A stretch of DNA of 64,000 nt from Argopecten irradians (Eukaryota; Mollusca; Bivalvia; Pectinida; Pectinidae). How positions within the stretch are numbered: the first letter of the stretch is position 1; each line of letters begins with the position of its first letter. Positions 51,163-62,536 of the stretch are shown in pieces. The notes below the pieces were generated by a model, which was given only the letters and a program-made list of their open reading frames with translations, was not told the origin of the DNA and searched no databases. The stretch is taken from assembly GCF_041381155.1 (NCBI RefSeq), contig NC_091137.1, positions 27,263,351 through 27,327,350 on the forward strand, written 5' to 3'. Position numbers and translations under genes: made by a program.

Positions 51163-54100
51163 TCAAATTGGCATAGGAAACTGCTCTGCATATACTAGCT
51201 TTTCTCCTCTTTGCTCCTTACACGTGTCTTTACTGAAAAAATACAAATCAAATATAAAGTATTAATTGATCACTACCGGTATAACTTCTTGTACAGTAAA
51301 GTGTTATAGCCATGCTACCCCAACTGAGAACGATGCGTGTACATAAATCCCTACCGCTCTGCCGCTGACTTGTATCGATGTATTTAATGAGTGTAGCTAG
51401 TTATTTATAGACTCGAGTACTATCGCCAAATCCATAGGTAAATCGTGGCGGCTCAGGCTACATTAGCTGTACTACCACTTCTACGAGTTACACTTTAACA
51501 TTTCTAGGCTACATTAGCTGTACTACCACTTCTACGAGTTACACTTTAACATTTCTATAAACACAATGATCGTAATTGTTACAAATATCGTAAAAACTTG
51601 TGTAACTTACACACCAGTGTACTTTGCTGATGTATTTTTTCTGGGGATGAAAATGCTGAAAAAAAATCTACTATCGGTATATTTTGGGCAGATAATTTTT
51701 TTAAGGAAAACAATGTCCGAGTAAACACAAAGTTGATGTTATAAAGGTAATAATTTCAATGCAAAAAATTTACGATAAATGCTTGACAACTTGCACAAAG
51801 ATGTGTTGTATTTAGAAGAAATAACATAATATAGTTGCATCATGTTTGTTTTCTTTTATTGGCCACCGTAACTGAAACAGTATCTTGCAGAACATATCAA
51901 AAACATTGGCGGTCTGCCATACTCTGCACAAATGTCAACGTCTGGAAATATTACACATGAATAGTTATCAGAAATATTTGAAAATATTATAATCTAGTTA
52001 CTTAAAATTGCCACAATAAGTTATTAGTGTGTTTGATATCATTAACAAACTTTAATGAGCAATCAGAGAGCAGAATCACATTGTGAGTGAACTCACTACG
52101 ATAGCAGATCTGTAGATCCAAACTGATGGCTAATTATATATAACAGTACGGTTTAAATTGCCACTAACCTTTTAGCTTGTTAGTTTTGCAGTAATAATAT
52201 TGCAAACCACCTATTGAAAATCCATATAAGCCAATTTACACCTCATCTTATAAATCCCAAGTGTGTTTCGACTTTTTGTACACGGTCTGCATCCGAGACA
52301 TGGAACAGTATGGCGGTTCCCTACGTAATGAGCATTGCTAGATCTATAAGGAGTTTCATGTGCAAATTTACTAGAAATATGAAGATTTGTTAAAATATTT
52401 AGTATAAAGACATACTAGTCAAATGAATGTTGATGTAATTTGAAGAATATTTGTTTTGCATTTAAGTAGATACAGACGCATGGTTGATGATATATAGATC
52501 GGTTAAGCTAACTAGCCATTCATTCACAGCTTTTACTTCAACAAACCCGGAATTATCTGTTTCAAAAACGCATCGATGTCATTACCGTCCATGCTTGCTG
52601 ATAAGAGACCGAATCATTTGAAAATGTGATATAGTTTTGGTTATGAAATGTAAACCCCATATGTACTTTCATTTTCGTTCAGCTGGATGCAAGGCCCGAG
52701 CGTAGCATCCAGTACCAATATTACCTGACAGTGTGTGTTTGGTGACAGTACTCAAGTCAATAAATGACACGGCTACAGTACACCCATTCAATACATCGAT
52801 ACAAGTCAGCGGTTGAGCGGTAGGTGTTTATATACACGCGTCGTTCTCAGTTTGGGTAGCACAGCTGTAACACCATCATGTAATATTGCTGCTCTAGCAG
52901 AGTAAGTAATTTATGGGCCTAACGGTAAATCTTACACACTAAATACATGTACTATTGTACCTTATTAATTCTTGAATAAGATTTTTATGAGATATTAAAA
53001 CTGAAATTTAAAAGTTTTAAGAATAATTTTTGTTTAATACTGAGGGTTGGAATAACTTCAAAAGTACGTGCAATAATGCAAAATGATCTGAAACTTTTTG
53101 TTTTAAATAACTTTGAGCATAATTATGACATAATAATCAGGCAATTTAATCGAAATTTGTCTTTTCTCTCAATAGCATGTCGACAATATCCAACCGTCTC
53201 CTACCTGCAGTGCTCAGTTGTCTCCCCTGTAACATTCTCTAGTTGTATGGTGTCGGTGAGGAGTTCTACATTACGCACACTCCCAAAAAAGTCCGTCAGA
53301 AGGACCTTATCAGGGTTCCGTGGGAACAGGTCTTTACGTGTACTAACAGTGGATGAACACTGGGAACGAGGACACACCTTCAGCTGTACATAACAAAAAT
53401 GTATCATTTGTATCTTAAAAATGCTATATATATTAAAGCTTTGATTCAACAGAATGATGTGGATGTGTCCTAAGCTATCTGAAAGCTGTATGTCTGTTGA
53501 TGCCTGTTAACACATTTTATTTTTGTACAACTTGTACTAAACTAATAAATTTTATCTATTTGTGAAGAATATTTAACACTGAAACTTTTTTGCTATAAAG
53601 TACATCTTTATAGTGACAGGATATGACAGGAGGAAGCGTGAGACATCAGGGTCATATAATTCACATCTTTTGTTAAGACCTTTCTATGTCTGAAGAGTAT
53701 TTGATACTTTTGAAATTTTAGTCAATTTTACTCCTTTTTGCCCCTTCCACAGCCCCGAGGGGTAGGGGCCATATAATTTACAATTTTGATTGGCCTTATG
53801 AGTTAGAAGGTTTGTGCAAAATTTCGTCTCAGGTGAGCTAAAAATACTGGAAACAAGCAAAACTATTTCTAAAGTGTCTCTGTGAATGTATACTACTTAC
53901 AAATTGTCCCATAGTCTTTTTGCTGTCAGGCTTGGCAGATTCCAGAAACTCTAATGCATAGTAAGTATATCTATCAATCACAAATACACCAATGGTTGGA
54001 TCTACATGGTGCTGAAAATACAAGAAAACAACCATTTAATAACAAGGGTCTAATAATGGGCTTAAAGTTATGTGATGTAATTTTCATACCAATAAATCAA

Positions 54101-57100
54101 GATCAGTTTATCATTCACCAACAAAAATTACCCCAATAATTTGCGAATTGAAATACTTTCAATGCATAGGTATTAATATCACAAGTATATGTGAAAGTAC
54201 TGCCGAAAATCATTATTCAATGTATTTGCATCTACAGTGTAGTGAAATATGTACATGTGGTCAGACAGTGAAGCCAAAAGATTTCTGCAGGTATGTCTAA
54301 ATATACATTAGGCATACAAATCTAGAATTTTTACAAATTGCATAAATTCTGTGTTGTTATTATTGTTTATAAGGCATTATATATGTTTGACTGTCTGTTT
54401 GATGGTTTTCAGAGCTTTAAGTTATATTGACCTTAATTTTCATACTCATAAATCAAGAAGAGCTTTTAATGTTTTATTCACCACCAAAGATGATCAAAAC
54501 TTTGATGATTACAATACTTACAATGCATAGGTTTTTAACTTACAAGTCCAGATAATGGCTGAGAATGATTTTTGGCAGCACTGACAAGATATATACAGTA
54601 TTTACATCTTCAGCAAAGTGAATTGAGTATGCCAGTCAGACCATGAAGTGAAGATGTACGTGGTCTTTAATTTCATTTCACATTTTTACAGTGTTATTAG
54701 TAATTGTGATTTGATTTCTGCAGGTATGTTTCTATGTAAACATTCATAAGGCATAAAAAGCAACATTTTACATACAGTGTAGTAAGTAATGTTTACAAGG
54801 CATCATAATGTTTGTCTGTCTATTCCAATGATTTTCACAGCTTATTTCATAAGACCTTATGATTTCTAATAGGTAACCGATTTAAAAAATAAGTTATAAT
54901 TTCTGCTCAGATACAGCACATTTAACTTTAATTGTGCCATATACTTTTAATGAAAAATGTTCATGTTTGACTGGAAAACAAGTTCCATAGCATATTATAA
55001 ATCAAAAGCAGACATATAAACATATGAAAATGAAGATCTGCTGAAATTGGTTACTAAGTACCAGTTAATAATTTGTACATAACATATACATGTATATAAG
55101 GTACTAGTACATCATTAACGGAGTACAATTTTGATACAAATTACATATTGTATTCATTTTTTTCTATCTTATATTGGATTTATTTCTTTTTCTCCCCTAG
55201 ACACTCTTTGCTAAATACTTACAGACAGTGAATCCTCGCCAATCTTACTACTGGCAACAGCCAAAATGTTAGGTGAGTAAAACTTGTGGAACATTGACTC
55301 AGCTTGACAGGTGTCGATCATATAGAACAGTTCATGATACCTACATAATGGAAACAAAGAACAGTTCATGATGCCTACATAATGGAAACATAGAACAGTT
55401 CATGATGCCTACATAATGGAAACATAGAACAGTTCATGATGCCTACATAATGGAAACATAGAACAGTTCATGATGCCTACATAATGGAAACATAGAACGG
55501 TTCATGATGCCTACATAATGGAAACATAGAACGGTTCATGATGCCCACATAATGTAAACATAAAACGGTTCATGATGCCTACATAATGGAAACATAGAAC
55601 AGTTCATGATGCCTACATAATGGAAACATAGAACAGTTCATGATGCCTACATAATGGAAACATAGAACAGTTCATGATGCCTACATAATGGAAACATAGA
55701 ACAGTTCATGATGCCTACATAATGGAAACATAACACTTCATGATACCTACATAATGGAAACATAGAACAGTTCATGATGCCTACATAATGGAAACATAGA
55801 ACAGTTCATGATGCCTACATAATGGAAACATAGAACAGTTCATGATACCTACATAATGGAAACATAGAACGGTTCATGATACCTACATAATGGAAACATA
55901 ACACTTCATGATACCTACATAATGGAAACATAACACTTCATGATGCCTACATAATGGAAACATAGAACGGTTCATGATACCTACATAATGGAAACATAAC
56001 ACTTCATGATACCTACATAATGGAAACATAACACTTCATGATGCCTACATAATGGAAACATAGAACGGTTCATGATGCCTACATAATGGAAACATAGAAC
56101 GGTTCATGATGCCTACATAATGGAAACATAGAACAGTTCATGATGCCTACATAATGGAAACATAGAACAGTTCATGATACCTACATAATGGAAACATAGA
56201 ACAGTTCATGATGCCTACATAATGGAAACATAGAACAGTTCATGATGCCTACATAATGGAAACATAGAACAGTTCATGATGCCTACATAATGGAAACATA
56301 GAACAGTTCATGATGCCTACATAATGGAAACATAGAACAGTTCATGATGCCTACATAATGGAAACATAGAACGGTTCATGATGCCTACATAATGGAAACA
56401 TAGAACAGTTCATGATGCCTACATAATGGAAACATAGAACAGTTCATGATGCCTACATAATGGAAACATAAACACTTCATGATACCTACATAATGGAAAC
56501 ATAGAACAGTTCATGATGCCTACATAATGGAAACATAGAACGGTTCATGATGCCTACATAATGGAAACATAACACTTCATGATGCCTACATAATGGAAAC
56601 ATAGAACAGTTCATGATGCCTACATAATGGAAACATAGAACGGTTCATGATGCCTACATAATGGAAACATAGAACAGTTTGTGATACCTACATAATGGAA
56701 ACATAGAACAGTTCATGATGCCTACATAATGGAAACATAGAACAGTTCATGATGCCTACATAATGGAAACATAGAACGGTTCATGATGCCTACATAATGG
56801 AAACATAGAACGGTTCATGATACCTACATAATGGAAACATAACACTTCATGATGCCTACATAATGGAAACATAGAACGGTTCATGATGCCTACATAATGG
56901 AAACATAGAACGGTTATGATGCCTACATAATGGAAACATAGAACAGTTCATGATGCCTACATAATGGAAACATAACACTTCATGATACCTACATAATGGA
57001 AACATAGAACGGTTCATGATGCCTACATAATGGAAACATAGAACAGTTCATGATGCCTACATAATGGAAACATAGAACAGTTCATGATGCCTACATAATG

Positions 57101-60100
57101 GAAACATAGAACAGTTCATGATGCCTACATAATGGAAACATAACACTTCATGATACCTACATAATGGAAACATAGAACAGTTCATGATGCCTACATAATG
57201 GAAACATAGAACAGTTCATGATGCCTACATAATGGAAACATAGAACAGTTCATGATGCCTACATAATGGAAACATAGAACAGTTCAGAACAGTTCATGAT
57301 GCCTACATAATGGAAACATAGAACAGTTCATGATGCCTACATAATGGAAACATAGAACAGTTCATGATGCCTACATAATGGAAACATAGAACAGTTCATG
57401 ATGCCTACATAATGGAAACATAGAACGGTTCATGATGCCTACATAATGGAAACATAGAACAGTTTGTGATACCTACATAATGGAAACACAGAAATTTCAA
57501 ATTTTACAAATTCATATATCTATGGTTAAGATAACTTATTTCATCATAAACAAGTCATTATAAGTTCAGATATTTTTATAAATTAGCTTTTACTATCAAT
57601 GCCTAACCTTCTTTTCTGCCACATCTGCTCAAAGGCATCAGCTAACTCTACATTGGAGATTTCATTATCATCTTGGAACTTGAGAAACCCATCTCCACCA
57701 TGACCTGTAATTATTAATTATTATAGATTCCAGAATGAGATTAAAAGCAAACTTAACAGAAAAAGAAGTGTATATATAGGTTATATTCTGTGATGTGTAT
57801 CTTTATGTAATATTTCTTGCTTCTAGAACACCTTAAATATGGAAAAATACGGAAATAAAGAGATGTTCATTTGTTGTTGATTTATTAACATATTCGTACT
57901 ACAATATATTCAACAAACATGTCCGACTTCCAAAATATATATCAACCAATAGGAAGTCAATGGAATCGATGCACATGAAAGAATGCAATTATTTTTCGTC
58001 AGTGCCTTATACAGCAATATTCCAACAATGCAAATGCTGGGTGCAGGATAAATAGCATGATATGTATTTATCCTGACCAGTAGGGTCTTGGACTGCAGAA
58101 GGGTTGATATTTACGACAAAACTGCATGTAATACTATTACCAGTCATATATACGAGAACATTACTCCTCTCATCTGTTAAAAGTCGTTTGGACCGAGGTG
58201 TGCTTGGTGGTAGTCGGCCAGTTAATACACGGATAAAGTTCTCAACTGTGACCTGGTATAGAGGACAAAATCTGAGTTTAGTGTCTTCCAAGATGTAATT
58301 AATACAAATAGATCTATAATTTACATACTTTTAAAGTAGATCATATTCTGCTTGTTATTTGCTGTAAGTCATGAGTCGATGGATCTTGTAAAAAGCAGAA
58401 AATAAACACCTTCAAGGCATGAACAAGATGACAGAATGGCAAAATCATCAGGATTAAATCAACAGGGAGATAAGATGCACACACAAAAATTACATGTATA
58501 AAGGTTGTGTATGTGCTGTTCTGCTATCCCTGACTGGGTTATATATTGGCCAAAGGTCAGCTTATCTATGGGAAGGAGGAAGGGTGCTGCTGTCCTTCAT
58601 TATCAGTAAGAAAAAGGCTTTGAATCTTACATAAATCCACAGTGACTGATGTACAGGACCTAATGTATTACACCTCACCTGTAGGTTATATGATCAGGTT
58701 AACAGGTAGTACCACTGTGTCCTACTAGGACATACAAGCAGATCTTACCTCATAGCCTCTGTAGTCCACCTCCACATCGTCTCCATACACGTTGATCTTT
58801 TGGTTGGCATTATTGAAGACGGTGGCTGCGTAATAAGTATATCAAAAATATTAAGAAAATGGGAATACAAGAATAACATGATTTTTTTAAAAACATTTTG
58901 TATATCTATTTAAAATTTGGACTGTGGATAGAACAAATGGGATTGGGATGGACTGATAGCATTATATGGCCACCTCCCCACGGTCCACCACCATTAATGG
59001 CATGGGCAAACATATATTTATAATCAACACCAACGAAAGAGTCCCTGTGCAAGTTTTTGACCTCAATAAACAAAGTAATGACAAGCTTGTCACATGATCA
59101 ACAAATGTATCACTATGGTTTTGAGTTGAGAGTGACATTAATAATTACAACAAAACATGTCCAAATAGTTTTTTCTTTTAAAATGGTAAGCAATTGAAAG
59201 AAAAATACATGACAGCCAAATAGCTCTCAAAACGAGATATTGAAACAGAATTGATGATATATGGGTACCAGTTGATAAGTTTTTAAAATGAAAGCATTTT
59301 GGAAGGCTGAATACCATATTTCAGTGATAAATAGTATTAAGGAAAACCAGCTGATCTTACCTGGTCTAGGGTTGCGAGGATTACAGGCCATATCATCAGC
59401 CACCATCAGGATAATTTGGCTATGGGTAAAAGTTAAAGTTAAAATTCCCTTTAGTTAAATGTATATATGAAGCCTGAAAAAATCCAAATAAATTAAGAAG
59501 GAAATTGCCGTAAAATTATTCCAGAATAAACAGGAAGCCACATAAGACAAGGACCTGTTTTTTTTCAATATAAATTATACAGTCAGTACTGACCCCAAAG
59601 CCTAATTACGGATCAGGATCTGGTTCAATTAAAGGCTAAGATTGTGCCTGATTTAGCTTACCTGTCTGGGATACCGAGGCGTTTGACACTCCTATAAATG
59701 GACAACACATTGGCCACATGACGGTAGTTGAACCAGAATCTAGATGTGTCGACAAGCACTGCCCAGTTGTTAGTGTGGCCACTGGTGAAAAATTCCTCTG
59801 GATTTACCTGAAGTTGAAAAATTCAACAAGTTTTATCTGAAATATTGAATTTCACACAGGTGAACATTAATATTACTTGTTACACTGATAAAGTAGGTGG
59901 TTGAGGGTTAAACATCATTAACTGATAGAGCACTGATACATAACAAAGGCAGTCTACTGCCAGCTACCAACTAGTGAAAAGTGATGATCATGTGATGCGA
60001 AAAATGAAAAAAAATGAAATAAAGTCATACAAGGGGCCGGGCCCATAGACCTTACAATGTAACCGTCATCTGACTAGTGACTACTGGCACAATACAACAC

Positions 60101-62146
60101 CTCAAACAATATAGTAATGGCAAACCATTGAAGCAATACAAAAGAACTCTTATAATAGAAGTACATTTGTAGTTGAAGTTTTGATATATTGATGAATTAC
60201 ACCATGAATGAAGATCCCATGATCCTCATCATGCTGCAAGTCCAATATCTAATTACTAGGCCTCTTAGTTATTTACAAGAAGTCGTTAAATGATTTTAGC
60301 CTATTTGATCCCTGTGACCTTGAATGAAGGTCAAGGTCATTCATTTGAACAAACTTGGTAGCCATTCGTCCCAGCATACTGCAGGCCTAATTTGAGTACT
60401 TTGGTCCTTTCAGTTCCTGAGAAGAAGTCGTTGAAAGATTTTAGCCTACTTGATCCCTGTGACCTTGAATGAAGGTCATGGTCATTCATTTGAACAATCT
60501 TGGTAGCCTTTCATCCCAACAAACTACAGGCTAAATATCAGTATCCTGAACATTTGGGTTATTGAAAAGAAGTCGTTTGAATTGAAAGTTTACGCATGGC
60601 TCATGGAGCACGACGACAGATGATGCATGATGACAATAGATCATCCTGATGGGATGGGACTTCCTAACCCGAGGCCGATGGGCCTTAACAGTCATTTGAC
60701 TATATGGACAATACAACATAGTCATTTAAAGATTTTAGCCTATTCGACCCCTGTGAATGAAGATCAAGGTCATCTAAGACTAATATGGTAGCCCTTCATC
60801 CAAGCATGTCACAGGCCTAAAATCAGGTCTCTAGGCATCTTAGTTATTCACAAAAGGTTATTTCAAGATTTTAGCCTATTTAACCCTTGTGACCTTGGAT
60901 GGAGGTCAAGGTCATTCATTTGAAAAAAAAAAAATGGTAGCCCTTTATCTCAGCATGCTGCAGGCAGAATATAAGTATTCTGGACCTTTTGGTTCTTGAG
61001 AAGAAGTTGTTTAAAGGGTTAAGTCTATTTGACAACTGTGACCTTGAATAAACAAACTTTATAGCCCTTCATCGCAGAATACTGCAGGCCCAATATGAGT
61101 ATCCTAGGTCATTTCGTTCTTGAGAAGAAGTTGTTTTTTTTACCCCTGTGACCTTGAATGAAGGTCTAGGTCATTCATTTAAAAAAATTTGGTAGCCCTT
61201 CATCCCAGCATGCTACAGGCCAAATATCAGTACCTTGGGACTTTCGGTTACTGAGAAGAGGTCGTTTGAATGAAAAGTTTACGCACGTAGGACAGTGCAG
61301 GATGATGAACGGCATGATGACAATAGGTCATCGATTCACTGATGCATCAATGTATTGCATCGCTTGGTGGTGTATCGATGCATTGTGCGCAATTTCTTAG
61401 TATCTTAATACCTAAAAACAAGAATTTAACACCCAAGAGTTCAAAATGTCTTTTTCAAGATAGCGGCTGTGGCGGCCATCTTAGATTTCGGATCAACTCA
61501 AAAATTACAACAGTTTGTTGGGACATGATTTCAGGATCATTTCATGCAAGTTTCAGCCAAATCTCACTTGTAGAACTTGAGAAGAAGTTAAAAATGTGAA
61601 ATGTTTATGCACGGCGGACGACGACGGATGAAAAATGATGACTTTCGGTCATCCTAACCCTTTGGGCCAAATGACCTAATAAAAAAAAACCTGTACGTAG
61701 CACACACTTCAATATCAACATAATCTTCAACACGCGATGGGTAACATAAATATGACGTTATAATATTTACAGAACGTCAAACTCTTGTGATAAGAGTCTC
61801 GAGGAGGAATTTCAATAAGAATCAACCGAACTACACAATGAGTGTCAGATTAACTATCCGCTTTGTGAAAAGTTTGCTTCAGTGCTCTTTTCAGATTTCT
61901 GACAATCCGACATTGGAGTGTCGGGTCTAGGAAATATATCGATCCGTCAAAATTGGTTATCATACCGTTATTTAATTCTCCGTGAATATGGCGTGAAGTA
62001 TATGAAAAGGACGTTGGATAAGAAATAACAATGTACATCAAAACAAAGCTTACCGATTCAGCCCGTGAATAGAACATCAATAGTGTCAAAATAATTGTGA
62101 ATTGCAGATACTGACAGCACCCCGGAACTCGCATGGGGGCTGCCAT
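51163..62146 (-). CDS. PIGK: GPI-anchor transamidase catalytic subunit PIGK, 10 coding exons
   Basis: PIGK (GPI8) cleaves the C-terminal signal of proteins and joins the new end to a GPI anchor in the ER. Coding exons, 5' to 3': 62146-62054, 59807-59662, 59419-59361, 58825-58749, 58252-58141, 57704-57608, 55340-55223, 54011-53901, 53383-53205, 51232-51163. All have GT-AG borders and matching phases, giving 1062 nt and 353 residues. Residues 1-31 are a signal peptide ([13 protein letters not shown]). The peptidase C13 domain follows, with [33 protein letters not shown] and [17 protein letters not shown]. His164 (GHGGDGF) and Cys206 (IDTCQAES) form the catalytic dyad at the human numbers. [11 protein letters not shown] precedes the end [12 protein letters not shown]. 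Human PIGK (395 residues) continues with a C-terminal membrane segment that is absent from this last exon. The Cys206 exon is preceded by a minisatellite built from its own splice site. Confidence 0.97.
51455..51556. repeat. Perfect 51-bp tandem duplication
   Basis: The 51 bases starting 'aggctacattagctgtacta' occur twice back to back (51455-51505 and 51506-51556) without a difference, inside the last PIGK intron. Confidence 0.95.
52683..52712. repeat. Perfect 8-bp-stem hairpin
   Basis: CTGGATGC and GCATCCAG enclose the 14-base GC-rich loop aaggcccgagcgta. It stands just inside the right arm of the inverted repeat and could be part of that element. Confidence 0.6.
53600..53840. repeat. Dispersed-repeat-like pair in the PIGK intron
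   Basis: Two related half copies, 'gggtcatataattcacatct' and 'ggggccatataatttacaat', are each followed by similar 'gacctt...tatg' and 'gaagagtat/gaaggtttgt' words. The words 'gccccgaggggtaggggcca' belong to a common bivalve dispersed repeat, as I recall. Confidence 0.45.
54064..54850. repeat. Old tandem duplication (~370-420 bp) in the PIGK intron
   Basis: Landmarks occur twice in the same order: 'aattttcata' then 'aaatcaaga', 'caatgcataggt', 'gatttctgcaggtatgt', 'aggcat', and 'tgtctgt...gattttcac/ggttttcag'. The two copies begin near 54064 and 54420 and are strongly diverged. Confidence 0.6.
55341..57492. repeat. Minisatellite (~34 bp, ~63 copies) made of a PIGK 3' splice site
   Basis: The unit on the plus strand is 'acagttcatgatgcctacat' plus 'aatggaaacataga'. 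Read on the minus strand, the gene's direction, it is TTTCCATTATGTAG followed by GCATCATGAACTGTTCTAT. That is a copy of the true acceptor TTTCCATTATGTAG and of the first ~19 bases of the Cys206 exon (GTATCATGAACTGTTCTAT). Variants have gatacc for gatgcc, cggttc for cagttc, or a short 'aacacttcatgatacc' form of about 32 bp. The array starts exactly at the exon border and stops about 115 bp before the upstream exon. Confidence 0.95.
60250..61300. repeat. Tandem/dispersed repeat, ~145-bp unit, about 6 copies, PIGK intron 1
   Basis: Units contain 'gattttagcctatttgatcc', 'ctgtgaccttgaatgaaggt', 'caaggtcattcatttgaaca' and 'cccttcatcccagcatgc'. Copies begin near 60285, 60430, 60730, 60870, 61015 and 61140. 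Between them lie element-tail words ('gaaagtttacgca', 'atgatgcatgatgacaatag', at about 60570-60640 and 61270-61330). This suggests two neighbouring or nested copies of a non-autonomous bivalve element. Confidence 0.8.
61442..61590 (-). repeat. Single diverged copy of the 46-kb array's 146-bp unit, reversed
   Basis: Read on the minus strand this contains the same landmarks in the same order as the array unit: a CTAAGATGGCCGCC / GCCGCTATCTTG palindrome, 'cttctcaagttctac', 'gatttggctgaaacttgcat' and 'gaaatgatcctg'. It sits in PIGK intron 1, about 14 kb from the array. An element-like tail with 'ggtcatcctaaccctttggg' follows to about 61690. Confidence 0.85.
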
Positions 62147-62536
62147 TTTGATTTCTGGCAAATATTACTCCGCATTTTGTAAACATTCTCCAGGCTTTTG
62201 TTTGTTGAATTCTGTCCGTAAATATATCAACTTTACTTCCACCGAAGCTTGGAATAAATAAAATAGTGTTATTCTAGTTAAATAAAAGTATTACTAATGT
62301 AGATATCTCAAATAATTTACATCAACCTGGCACTATATTTTGATGTTTCCGGTTAACCGGAAGAAGATAAGTCCGCCAACTTTTGTTGTCCTTGGATACA
62401 GACTGTTCTGTGCAGGTGCCCCATGAGAGTCTACGTTGGAAAGTGATTTCCGACAACTCATTTTATAAAAAAGCAATAATCAACCGACAAGATACCACGA
62501 AAAAAGGACTCGTATATTCGTGTCCGTAGTGGCAAG
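62147..62536. promoter_or_regulatory. Shared PIGK/AK5 bidirectional promoter
   Basis: The start codons of PIGK (minus) and AK5 (plus) are only 390 bp apart and point away from each other, so both 5' UTRs and promoters must fit here. No TATA box is evident at the expected places. A palindromic ETS-type site lies near the middle. The PIGK start codon is embedded in AAAATGGCAGC, which resembles a YY1 site. Confidence 0.75.
62347..62362. promoter_or_regulatory. Perfect 16-bp palindrome of two ETS-type sites
   Basis: TTCCGGTTAACCGGAA is its own reverse complement. Each half is an ETS core (CCGGAA), continued on the right as CCGGAAG, the form preferred by GABPA. GABP sites are known to be frequent in bidirectional promoters. 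Function here is inferred. Confidence 0.6.

Larger units (their letters stand above)
51296..52872. repeat. Inverted-repeat-bounded insertion in the last PIGK intron
   Basis: About 135 bp at 51296-51430 recur in opposite orientation at about 52742-52872, roughly 80% alike by eye. The best shared core is 'atacatcgatacaagtcagc' followed by gg-(n2)-gagcggtagg, then cgttctcagttt/ggggtagca. The 1.3 kb between them has no open frame of note. A fold-back or MITE-like element, or an old inverted duplication, would explain it. Confidence 0.7.
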
